Of a DNA stretch of 17,162 nucleotides, positions 1 to 7,129 are shown piece by piece; positions within the stretch are counted from its first letter, which is position 1, and every line of letters begins with the position of its first letter. The position numbers and the translations under genes are program-made. This DNA comes from Rhodocyclaceae bacterium UBA1310 (GTDB taxonomy: Bacteria > Pseudomonadota > Gammaproteobacteria > Burkholderiales > Rhodocyclaceae). The notes below the pieces were generated by a model. It worked only from the letters and a program-made list of their open reading frames with translations, ran no database searches and was not told where the DNA came from. The stretch is taken from NCBI GenBank assembly GCA_002307175.1, contig DBTS01000125.1:2072-19233 (forward strand). The letters are read 5' to 3'.

Positions 1-13
1 GTAAGATCATGAA

Positions 14-33
14 CAGCTTCTAAGCTGAAGCTG
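14..33. repeat. Short perfect hairpin upstream of the kinase gene
   Basis: CAGCTTC (14-20) and GAAGCTG (27-33) form a perfect 7-bp stem with a 6-nt loop. No T tract follows, so it is not a convincing terminator. All three plus-strand frames meet a stop within the first 25 bases, so no upstream plus-strand gene extends far into the window. The rest of 34-154 is AT-rich towards its right end and probably carries the promoter of the next gene, but no clear -35/-10 pair was seen. Confidence 0.3.
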
Positions 34-154
34 CGCATCCCTGACGAACCGGGCCACTGCCGCCCATCCGTCACTATCCGCGTTTGTTCTAGGTTTTATT
101 CCTTGCCTATTCCTCTTTAATTCCTTTTTTAATTCAAACAATCAACCTCCTCCC

Positions 155-790
155 ATGTTAGACAAAGCCCGCTACATCGTTGTCGAAGGCCCTATCGGCG
201 CCGGCAAGACAAGTCTGGCTCGGCGCCTGTCGCTGCATCTATCCACCGAACTCGTGCTCGAAGAGCCAGAGCGCAACCCCTTTCTGGGCCGCTTCTATGC
301 CGAGCGCGAACGCTGGGCGCTGGCCACGCAGCTCGAATTTCTCTTTCAGCGCACTGAATCGCTCGCACGCGCCGGTACTCTGCTGGATGCGGGGCTGCGC
401 GTAGTCAGCGATTTCATTCTCGACAAAGACCCGCTGTTTGCCAGCCTGAATCTCGGCGAAGATGAAACCCGCCTGTACAAACGCATCTTCGAACAGCTGC
501 GCCCTGCCCCACTCAAACCGGATCTGGTGATCTACCTGCAGGCCCAGCCCGAAACCCTCATTGAGCGCGTGCACAGGCGCGGCTCCGATGCCGAGCGCAA
601 AATCACCGAAGCCTATCTGGCCACTGTGTCAGAACGCTATGCGCGCTTCTTCCACACCTATGATGCAGCCCCCCTGTTCGTGATCAATGCCGAAGTGCTC
701 AACCCCGTCGATGAGGATGATGACTTTGAAATGATCGTGCAGCGCCTGATGGCCATGCGCAGCTATCGCGAATACTTCAGCTACGCGTGA
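155..790 (+). CDS. Deoxynucleoside kinase (dGK/dAK family)
   Basis: A 211-residue cytosolic kinase that should phosphorylate deoxynucleosides with ATP in the dNTP salvage pathway. The sequence shows an N-terminal P-loop (GPIGAGKTSL, about residues 12-21). An EEP motif and a QLEFLFQR helix typical of deoxynucleoside kinases come next, followed by the VSDFILDKD segment at the family's DRS-type position. An ERVHRRG lid-type arginine motif lies near residue 140. The length matches the bacterial deoxyguanosine/deoxyadenosine kinase group. It lies 16 bp upstream of panB on the same strand, an arrangement known from other proteobacteria (often after folK, which is not seen here), so the two are probably co-transcribed. 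The start is odd: the bases before the ATG are pyrimidine-rich (CCTCCTCCC), so there is no Shine-Dalgarno sequence. No better in-frame start exists before the P-loop. Substrate preference cannot be read from sequence. Confidence 0.9.
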   Translation: MLDKARYIVVEGPIGAGKTSLARRLSLHLSTELVLEEPERNPFLGRFYAERERWALATQLEFLFQRTESLARAGTLLDAGLRVVSDFILDKDPLFASLNLGEDETRLYKRIFEQLRPAPLKPDLVIYLQAQPETLIERVHRRGSDAERKITEAYLATVSERYARFFHTYDAAPLFVINAEVLNPVDEDDDFEMIVQRLMAMRSYREYFSYA

Positions 791-806
791 AGCCCCGGAG
801 ACACTC

Positions 807-1622
807 ATGAGCTATCTCGAAAACACCAAGCCCGTCACCCTCACCACGCTCGCCAGACTGCGCGCCGAAGGCGAAAAGATCGCCATGCTCACCGCCTACG
901 ACGCGAGCTTCGCCGCAGTTGCCGACCGCAATGGTGTGGACACGATCCTCGTGGGCGATTCCCTGGGCAATGCCGTACAGGGCCAGACCTCCACCCTGCC
1001 GGTGACGATGGAGCACATGGTCTATCACACCGAATGCGTGACACGTGGCATCAAGCGCGCCTTTCTGATCACCGACATGCCCTTCGGCAGCTATCAGGAA
1101 AGCCCCGCCCAGGCCATGCGCAATGCCGTGCGCCTGATGGCTGCCGGCGCCCAGATGGTCAAGCTCGAAGGTGGCGCCTATATGGCCGAGACCGTGCGCT
1201 TCCTCGTGGAACGCGGCGTGCCGGTGTGTGCGCATGTGGGCCTCACCCCGCAATCGGTGCACCAGCTCGGTGGCTATCGCGTGCAGGGCAAGACCGAAGC
1301 TGCCGCCGCACAGTTGCGTACCGACGTGCGCGCCCTGGAGCAGGCCGGTGCAGCGATGATCGTTTTCGAGATGGTGCCGGCACAGCTTGCCGCAGAACTC
1401 ACCGATTCACTGACCAGCATGGCCACCATCGGCATCGGCGCCGGTGCTCACTGCCACGGGCAGGTGCTGGTGATGCACGACATGCTGGGCGTGTTTCCCG
1501 GCAAGACGGCGCGCTTCGTACGCAATTTCATGCACGGCGCCGAGAGCATCGATGCAGCCTTTGCAGGCTATGTGAAAGCCGTCAAGGATGGCAGCTTTCC
1601 GGCTGCCGAACACACGTATTAA
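807..1622 (+). CDS. panB: 3-methyl-2-oxobutanoate hydroxymethyltransferase PanB
   Basis: PanB makes ketopantoate from 2-oxoisovalerate and 5,10-methylenetetrahydrofolate, the first committed step of pantothenate and CoA synthesis. The 271-residue protein has the usual length and all family landmarks: LTAYDASFA near residue 28, the Mg-binding aspartate in GDSLGN (about D51), the second metal aspartate in DMPFGSY, the metal glutamate in KLEGG, and the catalytic glutamate in FEMVPA. A CGGAG sequence sits about 7 bases before the ATG. It follows the kinase gene closely, and transcription probably ends at the hairpin just downstream. panC, often the next gene, is absent here and must lie elsewhere. 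Identification is firm. Confidence 0.97.
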   Translation: MSYLENTKPVTLTTLARLRAEGEKIAMLTAYDASFAAVADRNGVDTILVGDSLGNAVQGQTSTLPVTMEHMVYHTECVTRGIKRAFLITDMPFGSYQESPAQAMRNAVRLMAAGAQMVKLEGGAYMAETVRFLVERGVPVCAHVGLTPQSVHQLGGYRVQGKTEAAAAQLRTDVRALEQAGAAMIVFEMVPAQLAAELTDSLTSMATIGIGAGAHCHGQVLVMHDMLGVFPGKTARFVRNFMHGAESIDAAFAGYVKAVKDGSFPAAEHTY

Positions 1623-1641
1623 GCTCTTTCACTCTCGCGAA

Positions 1642-1670
1642 AAAAATGCCGCCTTGATGGCGGCATTTTT
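1642..1670. terminator. Intrinsic terminator, probably bidirectional
   Basis: AAAAATGCCGCC (1642-1653) and GGCGGCATTTTT (1659-1670) form a perfect 12-bp stem with loop TTGAT. The stem ends in A and T runs on the two sides, so each strand reads as a GC hairpin followed by U residues. It lies 20 bases after the panB stop and 18 bases beyond the stop of the convergent hflX gene, so it can serve both. Confidence 0.9.
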
Positions 1671-1687
1671 GATTGAGTGTTTGAGTG

Positions 1688-3097
1688 TCATTCCCAATCT
1701 TCTTTCACCCGTCCGCGGGGCACTTCCGCGCCAGGAACAGGATACTCGGTCGCCAGCGCAGCAACCTCCATTTCATCGCCACGCACGCGGAAATAGGCGC
1801 CTTCCTCCTCGGAACGCTCCTCCAGCACCGCGCAGCTCGCGTAGATCCGGCCACGTGCCTGCTGGGCCGACCACGGCAGGAAGATCTCGGCCTCCTTCAG
1901 ATCCTCCTGAAAGAATGCCACGATCTTCGCATGCATGGTTGCCACATCTTCGGCCCGCAGCGCGCTCATCACCACGCAATCGGGGTAGGCGGCGCGCAGC
2001 TCGGCTTCACGCTCGGCCTGGGCGGCAGCATCACCCACAAAGTCGATCTTGTTGAACACGCGCAGACGCGGCACCACATTCGCACCGATTTCCTCCAGCA
2101 CCCTGTCGGTCACTTCGCGCTGGCGCTCGAAATCCGGATCTGAAGCGTCGATCACATGCAGCAGCAGATCAGCATCAAGCGCCTCTTCCAGCGTCGATTT
2201 GAACGAGGCCACCAGCCCATGCGGGAGATTCTTGATGAAGCCCACCGTATCGCTGACCAGCACACGCGGCACGCTCTCCGGGTAGAGCGCACGCACGGTG
2301 GTATCCAGCGTCGCGAAAAGCTTGTTCGCCACCAGCACCTCGCTGCCCGTAAGCGCCCGCATCAGCGTGGATTTGCCGGCATTCGTGTAGCCCACCAGGG
2401 CCACACTTGCCAGCCCCTGGCGCACCATGCGGCGCGAGCGCTGCGTGCTGCGCTCGGCATCCATGATTTCGAGTTCCTTCTGCAGCTCGGCGATGCGGTC
2501 ACGCACCTTGCGGCGATCCAGCTCGGTCAGCGACTCACCAGCACCACGCCCCCCCACACCACTTCTCTGGCGCCCCTGCGAGCCCGCCAGCTTGGCCTGC
2601 TCGCGCAGGCGCGGCGCCATATAGCCCAGGCGCGCAATCTCCACCTGGGTCTGCGCGGCACGGCTGCGCGCATTGCGATGGAAAATCTCGAGGATCACCA
2701 TCGTGCGGTCCATTACCGGGCAACCCACCTCGATTTCGAGATTGCGGGCCTGCGAAGGGGAAATTTCGTGATCCACGAGCAGCGCCTCGATCTCGCCGTC
2801 AAATGGTTCAAACCACACAGTGGAATCCGGCAATTCTGCGGACTCTGCCATCCCCTCGGGCAAAGGCTCATGGTTGACGTAGCAGCGGATCTCCTGCCGT
2901 TTGCCAGTACCCAGATAGCCCGTGGTATCGAACCCGCTGCGCTTTTGCACAAAGGTTTGCACCACCGTATAGCCCAGCGTCTTGGCGAGTTCCCGCAGCT
3001 CCGTCAACGACGACTGGAACTCGATATCACTGACCCCCGGCAATTGCACGGCGGCGGCAATGGCATAACGTCTGGCTTCCTGGACTACTTTTTCCAT
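1688..3097 (-). CDS. hflX: Ribosome-associated GTPase HflX
   Basis: HflX is a cytosolic GTPase of the Obg-HflX group that binds the 50S subunit and splits stalled or heat-damaged ribosomes. The 469-residue protein has the HflX N-terminal domain, with YLGTGK near residue 60 and the ISPSQARNLE and DRTMVILEIF blocks. A coiled linker containing the glycine-rich SGVGGRGAGES stretch follows. The GTPase domain has G1 GYTNAGKST (236-244), the TLDTTVR G2 region, G3 DTVGF (from about 283), G4 NKID (about 349-352) and a G5 serine-alanine pair near 376. The start is the first ATG of the frame and has only a weak ribosome binding site. The gene stands without hfq, its frequent partner. It is convergent with panB and may be co-transcribed with the kinase-like gene upstream. 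Confidence 0.95.
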   Translation of the reverse strand: MEKVVQEARRYAIAAAVQLPGVSDIEFQSSLTELRELAKTLGYTVVQTFVQKRSGFDTTGYLGTGKRQEIRCYVNHEPLPEGMAESAELPDSTVWFEPFDGEIEALLVDHEISPSQARNLEIEVGCPVMDRTMVILEIFHRNARSRAAQTQVEIARLGYMAPRLREQAKLAGSQGRQRSGVGGRGAGESLTELDRRKVRDRIAELQKELEIMDAERSTQRSRRMVRQGLASVALVGYTNAGKSTLMRALTGSEVLVANKLFATLDTTVRALYPESVPRVLVSDTVGFIKNLPHGLVASFKSTLEEALDADLLLHVIDASDPDFERQREVTDRVLEEIGANVVPRLRVFNKIDFVGDAAAQAEREAELRAAYPDCVVMSALRAEDVATMHAKIVAFFQEDLKEAEIFLPWSAQQARGRIYASCAVLEERSEEEGAYFRVRGDEMEVAALATEYPVPGAEVPRGRVKEDWE

Positions 3098-3196
3098 GCG
3101 TGGCTGTTTTCACTCGAATTGACAAGGGCAGATATTAACCGGCAAGCGCACTGAAATCGCCTTTTTCAGCCCTGTGGACGCAGAAAAAGACACTTT

Positions 3197-3775
3197 TCAG
3201 GCTTTTGACGCACCGAAGGACGCGGGAAGAAGGGTCTGCGCCAAAACCTTTGCCTCACCTGCATTGCTAAGTGTCGATAAGGTTTCGGCAAGTGCAGCAA
3301 ACTGTGCAGCCTGCGTCAGCTCACCCTCCAGCCGCAGCACCGGGCAATGCCTTTGCCCCAGCCAGGCATTGTGTCTGGCCAGGCTGCGCCCCTCCTGCGG
3401 CCCCTCATCATACTGCGCGGCCCAGACCAGAAACTCCCGATTCACCCTGCCATATCTCGCCAGCTCGCGCTGCTGCAGGCGCTCCAGCCGCACCGGCGTC
3501 GGTACCTGCAGAAACACCACGAGATCAAAGGAATTCTCCAGTGCCTCGCCCCAATCCATGACACAACCTGCAAGCACCGCCCGGGCGCAGGGTTGCAGAT
3601 CAGCCAGAATTTTCCCAAGACGCTCCTGTGCCGGGCGTTTCTCCACGAAAGGGGGATCACCGGGCAGCCAGAAATAGTCGTCACTATCGAGAAACCGGGC
3701 ACCCCAGGCGCGGGCCAGTGCCGCACCAAGCGTAGAGGTGCCAGAACCGGAGGCCCCGGTAATCATTATGCGCAT
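3197..3775 (-). CDS. P-loop nucleotide kinase-like protein with variant Walker A
   Basis: A 192-residue cytosolic P-loop protein of the adenylate-kinase-like superfamily with unknown substrate. The N-terminus is MRIMITGASGSGTSTLG: at the Walker A lysine position (residue 13) there is threonine. From memory, the family that carries GSGTTT-type loops shows the same change, so this is probably a family trait and not decay. Other visible blocks are a DSDDYFWLPGDPPF stretch after the second strand, the LVVFLQVPTPVRLERLQQRE segment with lid-like arginines, and a C-terminal RHNAWLGQRHCPVLRLEG block. The gene ends 99 bp before hflX on the same strand. The start is the first ATG and precedes the first beta strand directly. 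Catalytic activity is not proven by sequence. Confidence 0.75.
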   Translation of the reverse strand: MRIMITGASGSGTSTLGAALARAWGARFLDSDDYFWLPGDPPFVEKRPAQERLGKILADLQPCARAVLAGCVMDWGEALENSFDLVVFLQVPTPVRLERLQQRELARYGRVNREFLVWAAQYDEGPQEGRSLARHNAWLGQRHCPVLRLEGELTQAAQFAALAETLSTLSNAGEAKVLAQTLLPASFGASKA

Positions 3776-3810
3776 CGCGTGAATAAAGACCTGACAGTTA
3801 TTTCAATCGT

Positions 3811-3852
3811 AAGCCTGCTCGCAGGCAAGGCAGGGCCTACGGTGCGGCCCTC
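3811..3852. repeat. REP-like palindromes with GTAG head
   Basis: Read on the minus strand, the segment begins GTAGGCCCTGCCTTGCC and runs into the palindrome GCCTGC-GA-GCAGGC (3813-3826). A second stem, AGGGCC (3832-3837) with GGCCCT (3846-3851), overlaps the head. A GTAG head before an imperfect palindrome is the hallmark of REP elements. Only one copy of this type is in the window, so the assignment is tentative. Confidence 0.4.
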
Positions 3853-3887
3853 CCCCTTCATTCTAACGCCCGGGGAAAAAAACTCGC

Positions 3888-4019
3888 TCACCCCTCACCC
3901 GGCGCCAGCAAGCTCACTTGTCGAAGCCAACCCCCTATTTGCGGGCAACGGGGGCCACTTTCGGGAAATAGATGTCGCGGTAGTACGCGCTGATACATCT
4001 GTTCGATTGCGGGATTCAT
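3888..4019 (-). pseudogene. Possible broken mini-ORF
   Basis: An ATG at 4019 is preceded by a good ribosome binding site (GGAG, 7-base spacer) and opens a 43-codon frame starting MNPAIEQMYQR. One frame over, the same DNA reads AYYRDIYFPKVAPVARK and stops at 3935. Removing a single G near 3986 would join the two into a 27-residue peptide. The protein-like look of the second frame suggests a decayed gene end or a frameshift. No family was recognised and confidence is low. Confidence 0.2.
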
Positions 4020-4286
4020 GGGGATACTCCAGATCTCTGTTGCTCGGGAAAGCGCATTCACCAGCAGGCCCTGGCGGACGGGCTGACGATACTATTTCGG
4101 CGTAGATGGGGCGGAGGGGAGAGGATCAAGTGAAAGATAGCATCCATACCACAGCCGCAATCTGGCGCCGCAGGAACCGCAACGCGTGCGTCGGACACTG
4201 GCTTTCGTGAAAAGCAGAAAACCATGATGTATTCTTTCAGGATGTGTCAGAGTCTCATTTAGACAAAGCAGTGAGGGCAGCAAATC

Positions 4287-4538
4287 ATGGGAAGAAAACC
4301 GATCCTGAGCGAACAGGCCATGCAGCGCCTAGAGCGCAGCATTCCTGAGTCAGCCGGCGCAGCTTTCAAACGCGCCTACCAGCACGCCCTAAGCTCCGGA
4401 GGCAAGCTGGTGGTCGCTGAGGGCGGAAATCTGGTAGAAACCTCTGCGGATGGTACGCACCGGATCATCAAATCTTTGCCTAAGCACATCCAGGTCGCCC
4501 CGGGTTCAAAACGCGTGTTGTCACGCCCCAAAAAATGA
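4287..4538 (+). CDS. Small protein paired with zeta-type toxin, putative antitoxin
   Basis: An 83-residue basic protein (MGRKPILSEQ at the start, SRPKK at the end) of no named family that I recognise. It has no visible signal peptide or membrane segment. The N-terminal half looks helical (AMQRLERSIPESAGAAFKRA). The second half has short glycine-separated strands and ends in a lysine/arginine-rich tail. Its stop overlaps the start of the zeta-type toxin gene by 4 bp (ATGA, 4535-4538), which implies translational coupling. The antitoxin-first order with overlap is the main reason to call it an antitoxin. It does not resemble the classical epsilon antitoxin of streptococcal plasmids. The role is inferred from context only. 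Confidence 0.7.
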   Translation: MGRKPILSEQAMQRLERSIPESAGAAFKRAYQHALSSGGKLVVAEGGNLVETSADGTHRIIKSLPKHIQVAPGSKRVLSRPKK

Positions 4539-5272
4539 ATCGGGCGACGCCACGTCTGCGCATGTTTGCCGGGCCGAATGGTTCAGGCAAAAGCACGTTG
4601 AAGGAGTACCTGCCGGCAGGCTTGCTCGGCGTATATGTAAACGCCGACGAGATCGAAAAAGCACTAAAAACCGATGCTGCCCTCAATCTCGCGAATTTCG
4701 AAGTCTCGGCTACCCAGGATGAACTTCTGGCGTTTGTGGCAAACTCAAGCTTGCTAGCGCGACAAGGCCGGCTGAAAGAAGCCCAAGACCTGCGTCTGGA
4801 AAACAACTGGCTGCAGTTCGGCACAATCAGACCAGACTCGTATTACGCTTCCGCACTGGCCGATTTCATCAGACATAAGCTACTTGAGACCGGTACTTCA
4901 TTCACCTTTGAGACGGTGATGTCGTTCCCCGACAAGATAGAGTTCCTTCGGAAAGCCCGTGCCTGCGGATTTCGAACATATCTCTATTTCGTGGCAACCG
5001 AAGACCCTCAGATCAATATTGACCGGGTACGCTATCGCGTCGAGACCGGAGGCCATCCTGTAGATCAAGACAAGATCGTCAGTCGTTACGGAAAATCTCT
5101 CGATCTGCTTTTTGACGCAGTCATGAACACCGACCGCGCTTACATTTTCGACAACTCTGGATGCGACAAAGTCTGGCTGGCAGAAGTTACTGATGGTATT
5201 GAGCTGGAACTGAAAACCGACCAGATACCTGCCTGGTTCAACAAGGCGCTCTGGGACAAATTCAAAGAATAA
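4535..5272 (+). CDS. Zeta-toxin family P-loop kinase
   Basis: A 245-residue cytosolic protein of the zeta toxin group. Characterised members phosphorylate UDP-N-acetylglucosamine and so block cell-wall synthesis. The sequence shows Walker A GPNGSGKST (13-21), NADEI (36-40) at the substrate-binding aspartate region, FTFETVMS (123-130) matching the conserved ETV-S motif, and a lid-type arginine segment RVRYRVETGGHPV followed by KIVSRYGKSLDLL. These are standard for the chromosomal zeta-like group and all look intact. The gene overlaps the upstream small gene by 4 bp, forming a probable toxin-antitoxin pair. It sits at the left border of an accessory stretch with a prophage-type gene. The substrate of this member is inferred; toxicity is untested. 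Confidence 0.85.
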   Translation: MNRATPRLRMFAGPNGSGKSTLKEYLPAGLLGVYVNADEIEKALKTDAALNLANFEVSATQDELLAFVANSSLLARQGRLKEAQDLRLENNWLQFGTIRPDSYYASALADFIRHKLLETGTSFTFETVMSFPDKIEFLRKARACGFRTYLYFVATEDPQINIDRVRYRVETGGHPVDQDKIVSRYGKSLDLLFDAVMNTDRAYIFDNSGCDKVWLAEVTDGIELELKTDQIPAWFNKALWDKFKE

Positions 5273-5301
5273 ACCCAGATTGCATCAAACATCCCTTCTC
5301 C

Positions 5302-5315
5302 ACAGATAAATCTGT
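5302..5315. repeat. 14-bp perfect palindrome after the toxin gene
   Basis: ACAGATAAATCTGT is perfectly self-complementary apart from its two central bases and lies about 30 bases after the toxin stop. No T tract follows, so a terminator role is weak. It could be a regulator site or a chance palindrome. No gene was seen in 5273-5448. Confidence 0.3.
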
Positions 5316-5448
5316 AGGGCGCTGATCCACAGAATCGAACTTACCGGGCATCCAGACATGCTGGGATGCTGAAGCATTTCCATTGAACCTGATTTGGCCC
5401 TTGGCCGTGTGATCGACTGCATTCATGTTCGCACGTAAGCTCTCAATT

Positions 5449-6387
5449 TCAAACGCAGCTCAGGCGGTCGGCTCCATACATGACAAAAGAGTATCTTGAA
5501 GTATTTAAAAACTCGAACCTGAGTGCCTCCGGTGCACGGAGTTTGATCTTAGCCACAATGTTTACGCCCTCCCGGCGGAGGGTGGATCGGCGCAATTCTG
5601 CGATGCTCCATTGTTCCGCTGCGCGCGCCCTGCGCAAACCAGCGGGTGGCGAGGCTTGGGGCGTGGCGGTGGCGGATTCGGGTTCGAACGTTGGCTGGGT
5701 TTGCGCAGCAACCCACCATTCCTCACGTGAAATTGGCGCGGTGTTGGTAGCCAGAGATGGTGGATCGTCGCTTCGCTCCAGATCCACCCTACGTTCGTTG
5801 GCAATGCCGGTTGCGGCGCTTTGGCAAAACCAGTCGGCAAGAAGGCCTGCGGTTTCCTCGTGGCATGCCAACGTCGAAGCTGGCGGCAGGCAGCGGGGTT
5901 GGGGTGTCCGCGGTGTTGGCAGCGTGAGCGGTGCGGCGAGCCTGGGCCGCGGCGTAACGGGGTAAACCATCCCCTCCTCTCCTTGATCCCTTCCTAGATC
6001 CTCTCCTAGATCCAGGGGGGAATCCTCGCGAGGATTCGCGAGAGGCAAAATTTTTTGGCTGTTTTCGGGGAAACGCGAAGCCGTGGGGTGATCGATTTTC
6101 TGATGTTTTCGCCACTGGCAGATTTCGATGTAGTGGTGCCCATCGGCTTTATACCGGGCGATGCAGCCCTCTTGCACCAGCTCGGCAAGCCAGCTTTCGA
6201 CTTTCTCCCCGGCATCGTCATCACAGGGGAACAGCAGGCTGGCGATGAGCCTGGGGTGGCCTCTGAGGCGCCCGGCATCGTCGGCCATGGTCCACAGCAG
6301 GATGAAGGTGAGGCGAGCGTCGCGTGAGATGCGACCCATGCTCTCACTCTGCGGAAATTCGGGTTTGATCGTGCGGATACGGCCCAT
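5449..6387 (-). CDS. Prophage-type replication-initiation-like protein, probably altered at its C-terminus
   Basis: The N-terminal domain (MGRIRTIKPEFPQSESMGRI, then RLTFILLWTMADDAGRLRGHPRLIASLLFP and HHYIEICQWRKHQKIDHPTASRFPE) is the winged-helix-like domain seen at the start of many prophage replication-organiser proteins. The ATG at 6387 was chosen over a 37-codon longer frame because of the domain start and the GGAGGT just upstream. Residues 1 to about 120 look real. They are followed by a short acidic repeat (DLGEDLGRDQGEEG) and a proline-rich linker. From about residue 199 to 271 the frame runs through an inverted pair of REP-like repeats, and the last 40 residues resemble nothing known. 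The gene therefore looks like a prophage relic whose 3' end was replaced or extended by repeat insertion. No other phage gene lies nearby. Confidence 0.6.
   Translation of the reverse strand: MGRIRTIKPEFPQSESMGRISRDARLTFILLWTMADDAGRLRGHPRLIASLLFPCDDDAGEKVESWLAELVQEGCIARYKADGHHYIEICQWRKHQKIDHPTASRFPENSQKILPLANPREDSPLDLGEDLGRDQGEEGMVYPVTPRPRLAAPLTLPTPRTPQPRCLPPASTLACHEETAGLLADWFCQSAATGIANERRVDLERSDDPPSLATNTAPISREEWWVAAQTQPTFEPESATATPQASPPAGLRRARAAEQWSIAELRRSTLRREGVNIVAKIKLRAPEALRFEFLNTSRYSFVMYGADRLSCV
5576..5793. repeat. BIME-like element: two REP-like repeats in inverse orientation
   Basis: CGGAGGGTGGATC (5576-5588) and GATCCACCCTACG (5781-5793) are inverted repeats with one mismatch in 13. 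Each starts, read inwards, with a GGAG or GTAG head followed by a palindrome. The right one forms GGTGGATC (5759-5766) with GATCCACC (5781-5788). The left one is a degenerate version with CGCA/TGCG at its tip. A second, inner inverted pair, CTGCGCAAACC (5630-5640) and GGTTTGCGCAG (5698-5708), is perfect over 11 bp. No clear target-site duplication was found. The element lies inside the 3' part of the prophage-type gene. Confidence 0.6.
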
Positions 6388-6391
6388 GCAG

Positions 6392-6397
6392 ACCTCC
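6392..6397 (-). promoter_or_regulatory. Ribosome binding site fixing the start at 6387
   Basis: GGAGGT on the minus strand, four bases before the ATG at 6387. It supports the shorter start of the prophage-type protein over the in-frame start at 6498, which lacks such a site. Confidence 0.7.
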
Positions 6398-6630
6398 GGA
6401 TGAGATATCGGCCAGCAAGCACCAGCCACAGAAATGCCACTCAGATGAGCATGATCAAACTTTGAACCATCGCAGGCATACCCTACAGGGGGAGGCACGC
6501 CCCTGGGATCAGGTCAAATATCCTGCATTGCCCCCAAACACTGCCCCCGCCTTTCCTCCCGCCGCTGAATTAATGCCATATAAATTCACTGAGCAATCAG
6601 GCTTCTATTTCCCGGCCCTCTGCACCCGCC

Positions 6631-6930
6631 TCAGGCGTGCTGCCCGGCCAGGGCGCGCATGGCGGCCTCCGGTTCGCGCTCCAGAATCCGCAGCAGTGCC
6701 AGGGAGGTACCGGTCGGCATGCGGCGTTGCTGCTCCCAGTTGCGCAGGGTGCCCACGCTGACCTGGATCCGGTAGGCAAACTCTTCCTGTGAGAGCCCCA
6801 GCCCTTTGCGCAATGCGGCAACATCAGGAATCTCCACACGGGTGACGGGCGCCGGCCTGAGCATGCCATTCTTGATGCCAATGGCTTCCTTGACGCTTGC
6901 AAGCAGTGAATCAATCTGTTCGGCTTCCAT
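6631..6930 (-). CDS. XRE/HigA-NadS-like HTH regulator, orphan antitoxin candidate
   Basis: A 99-residue cytosolic DNA-binding protein. Residues about 38-90 form a Cro/CI helix-turn-helix: VAALRKGLGLSQEEFAYRIQ, then VSVGTLRNWEQQRRMPTG, then a final helix LALLRILEREP. The N-terminal extension (SVKEAIGIKNGMLRPAPVTRVEIPDV) is typical of the HigA/NadS antitoxins that pair with RelE/HigB-like toxins. AAGGA with an 8-base spacer precedes the ATG. In that family the toxin gene normally comes just upstream. Here the upstream minus-strand frame (about 7119-6935) is open but has no RelE-like sequence and no good start, so the regulator seems to have lost its partner or to act alone. Its targets are unknown. 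Confidence 0.8.
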   Translation of the reverse strand: MEAEQIDSLLASVKEAIGIKNGMLRPAPVTRVEIPDVAALRKGLGLSQEEFAYRIQVSVGTLRNWEQQRRMPTGTSLALLRILEREPEAAMRALAGQHA

Positions 6931-7129
6931 TCTTCAGTTCCTTGATACCTGATCCAGCAGCTTCCTGGGGATCACAGGCAATCCCCCATGAAACCGAATG
7001 CTGCTATCGGGCCGCGATTTTACGCCACCTGCGCCATAGCCCCCGGCTTTCGTGGGGATTTCCGGCAGCAAAAACGTCCTCTTGCTGCTTGTAGTACGGT
7101 GAATTTGCCCTATTTCCAGTCATTTATGG

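Larger units (their letters stand above)
3776..4286. other. Intergenic stretch without a convincing gene
   Basis: About 510 bp between two divergent genes. It contains REP-like palindromes near its left end and a short minus-strand ORF that may be a broken gene. A weak TGTC/GACA half-site pair (4245-4248 and 4262-4265) lies close before the toxin-antitoxin pair and could belong to an operator. GAGGG about 10 bases before 4287 is the likely ribosome binding site of the next gene. A 63-codon minus-strand ORF (4092-4283) shows no protein-like features. Confidence 0.6.

Noticed and set aside
2156..3154. Long plus-strand ORF (332 codons) opposite hflX
   Set aside because: It is histidine/glutamine/arginine-rich with no family motifs and is antisense to a gene with all HflX motifs.
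4092..4283. 63-codon minus-strand ORF before the antitoxin-like gene
   Set aside because: No ribosome binding site, no recognisable motif, and it overlaps the likely promoter of the next gene.
6935..7119. RelE-like toxin upstream of the HTH regulator
   Set aside because: The frame is open but has no good start codon and no RelE/HigB-like sequence.
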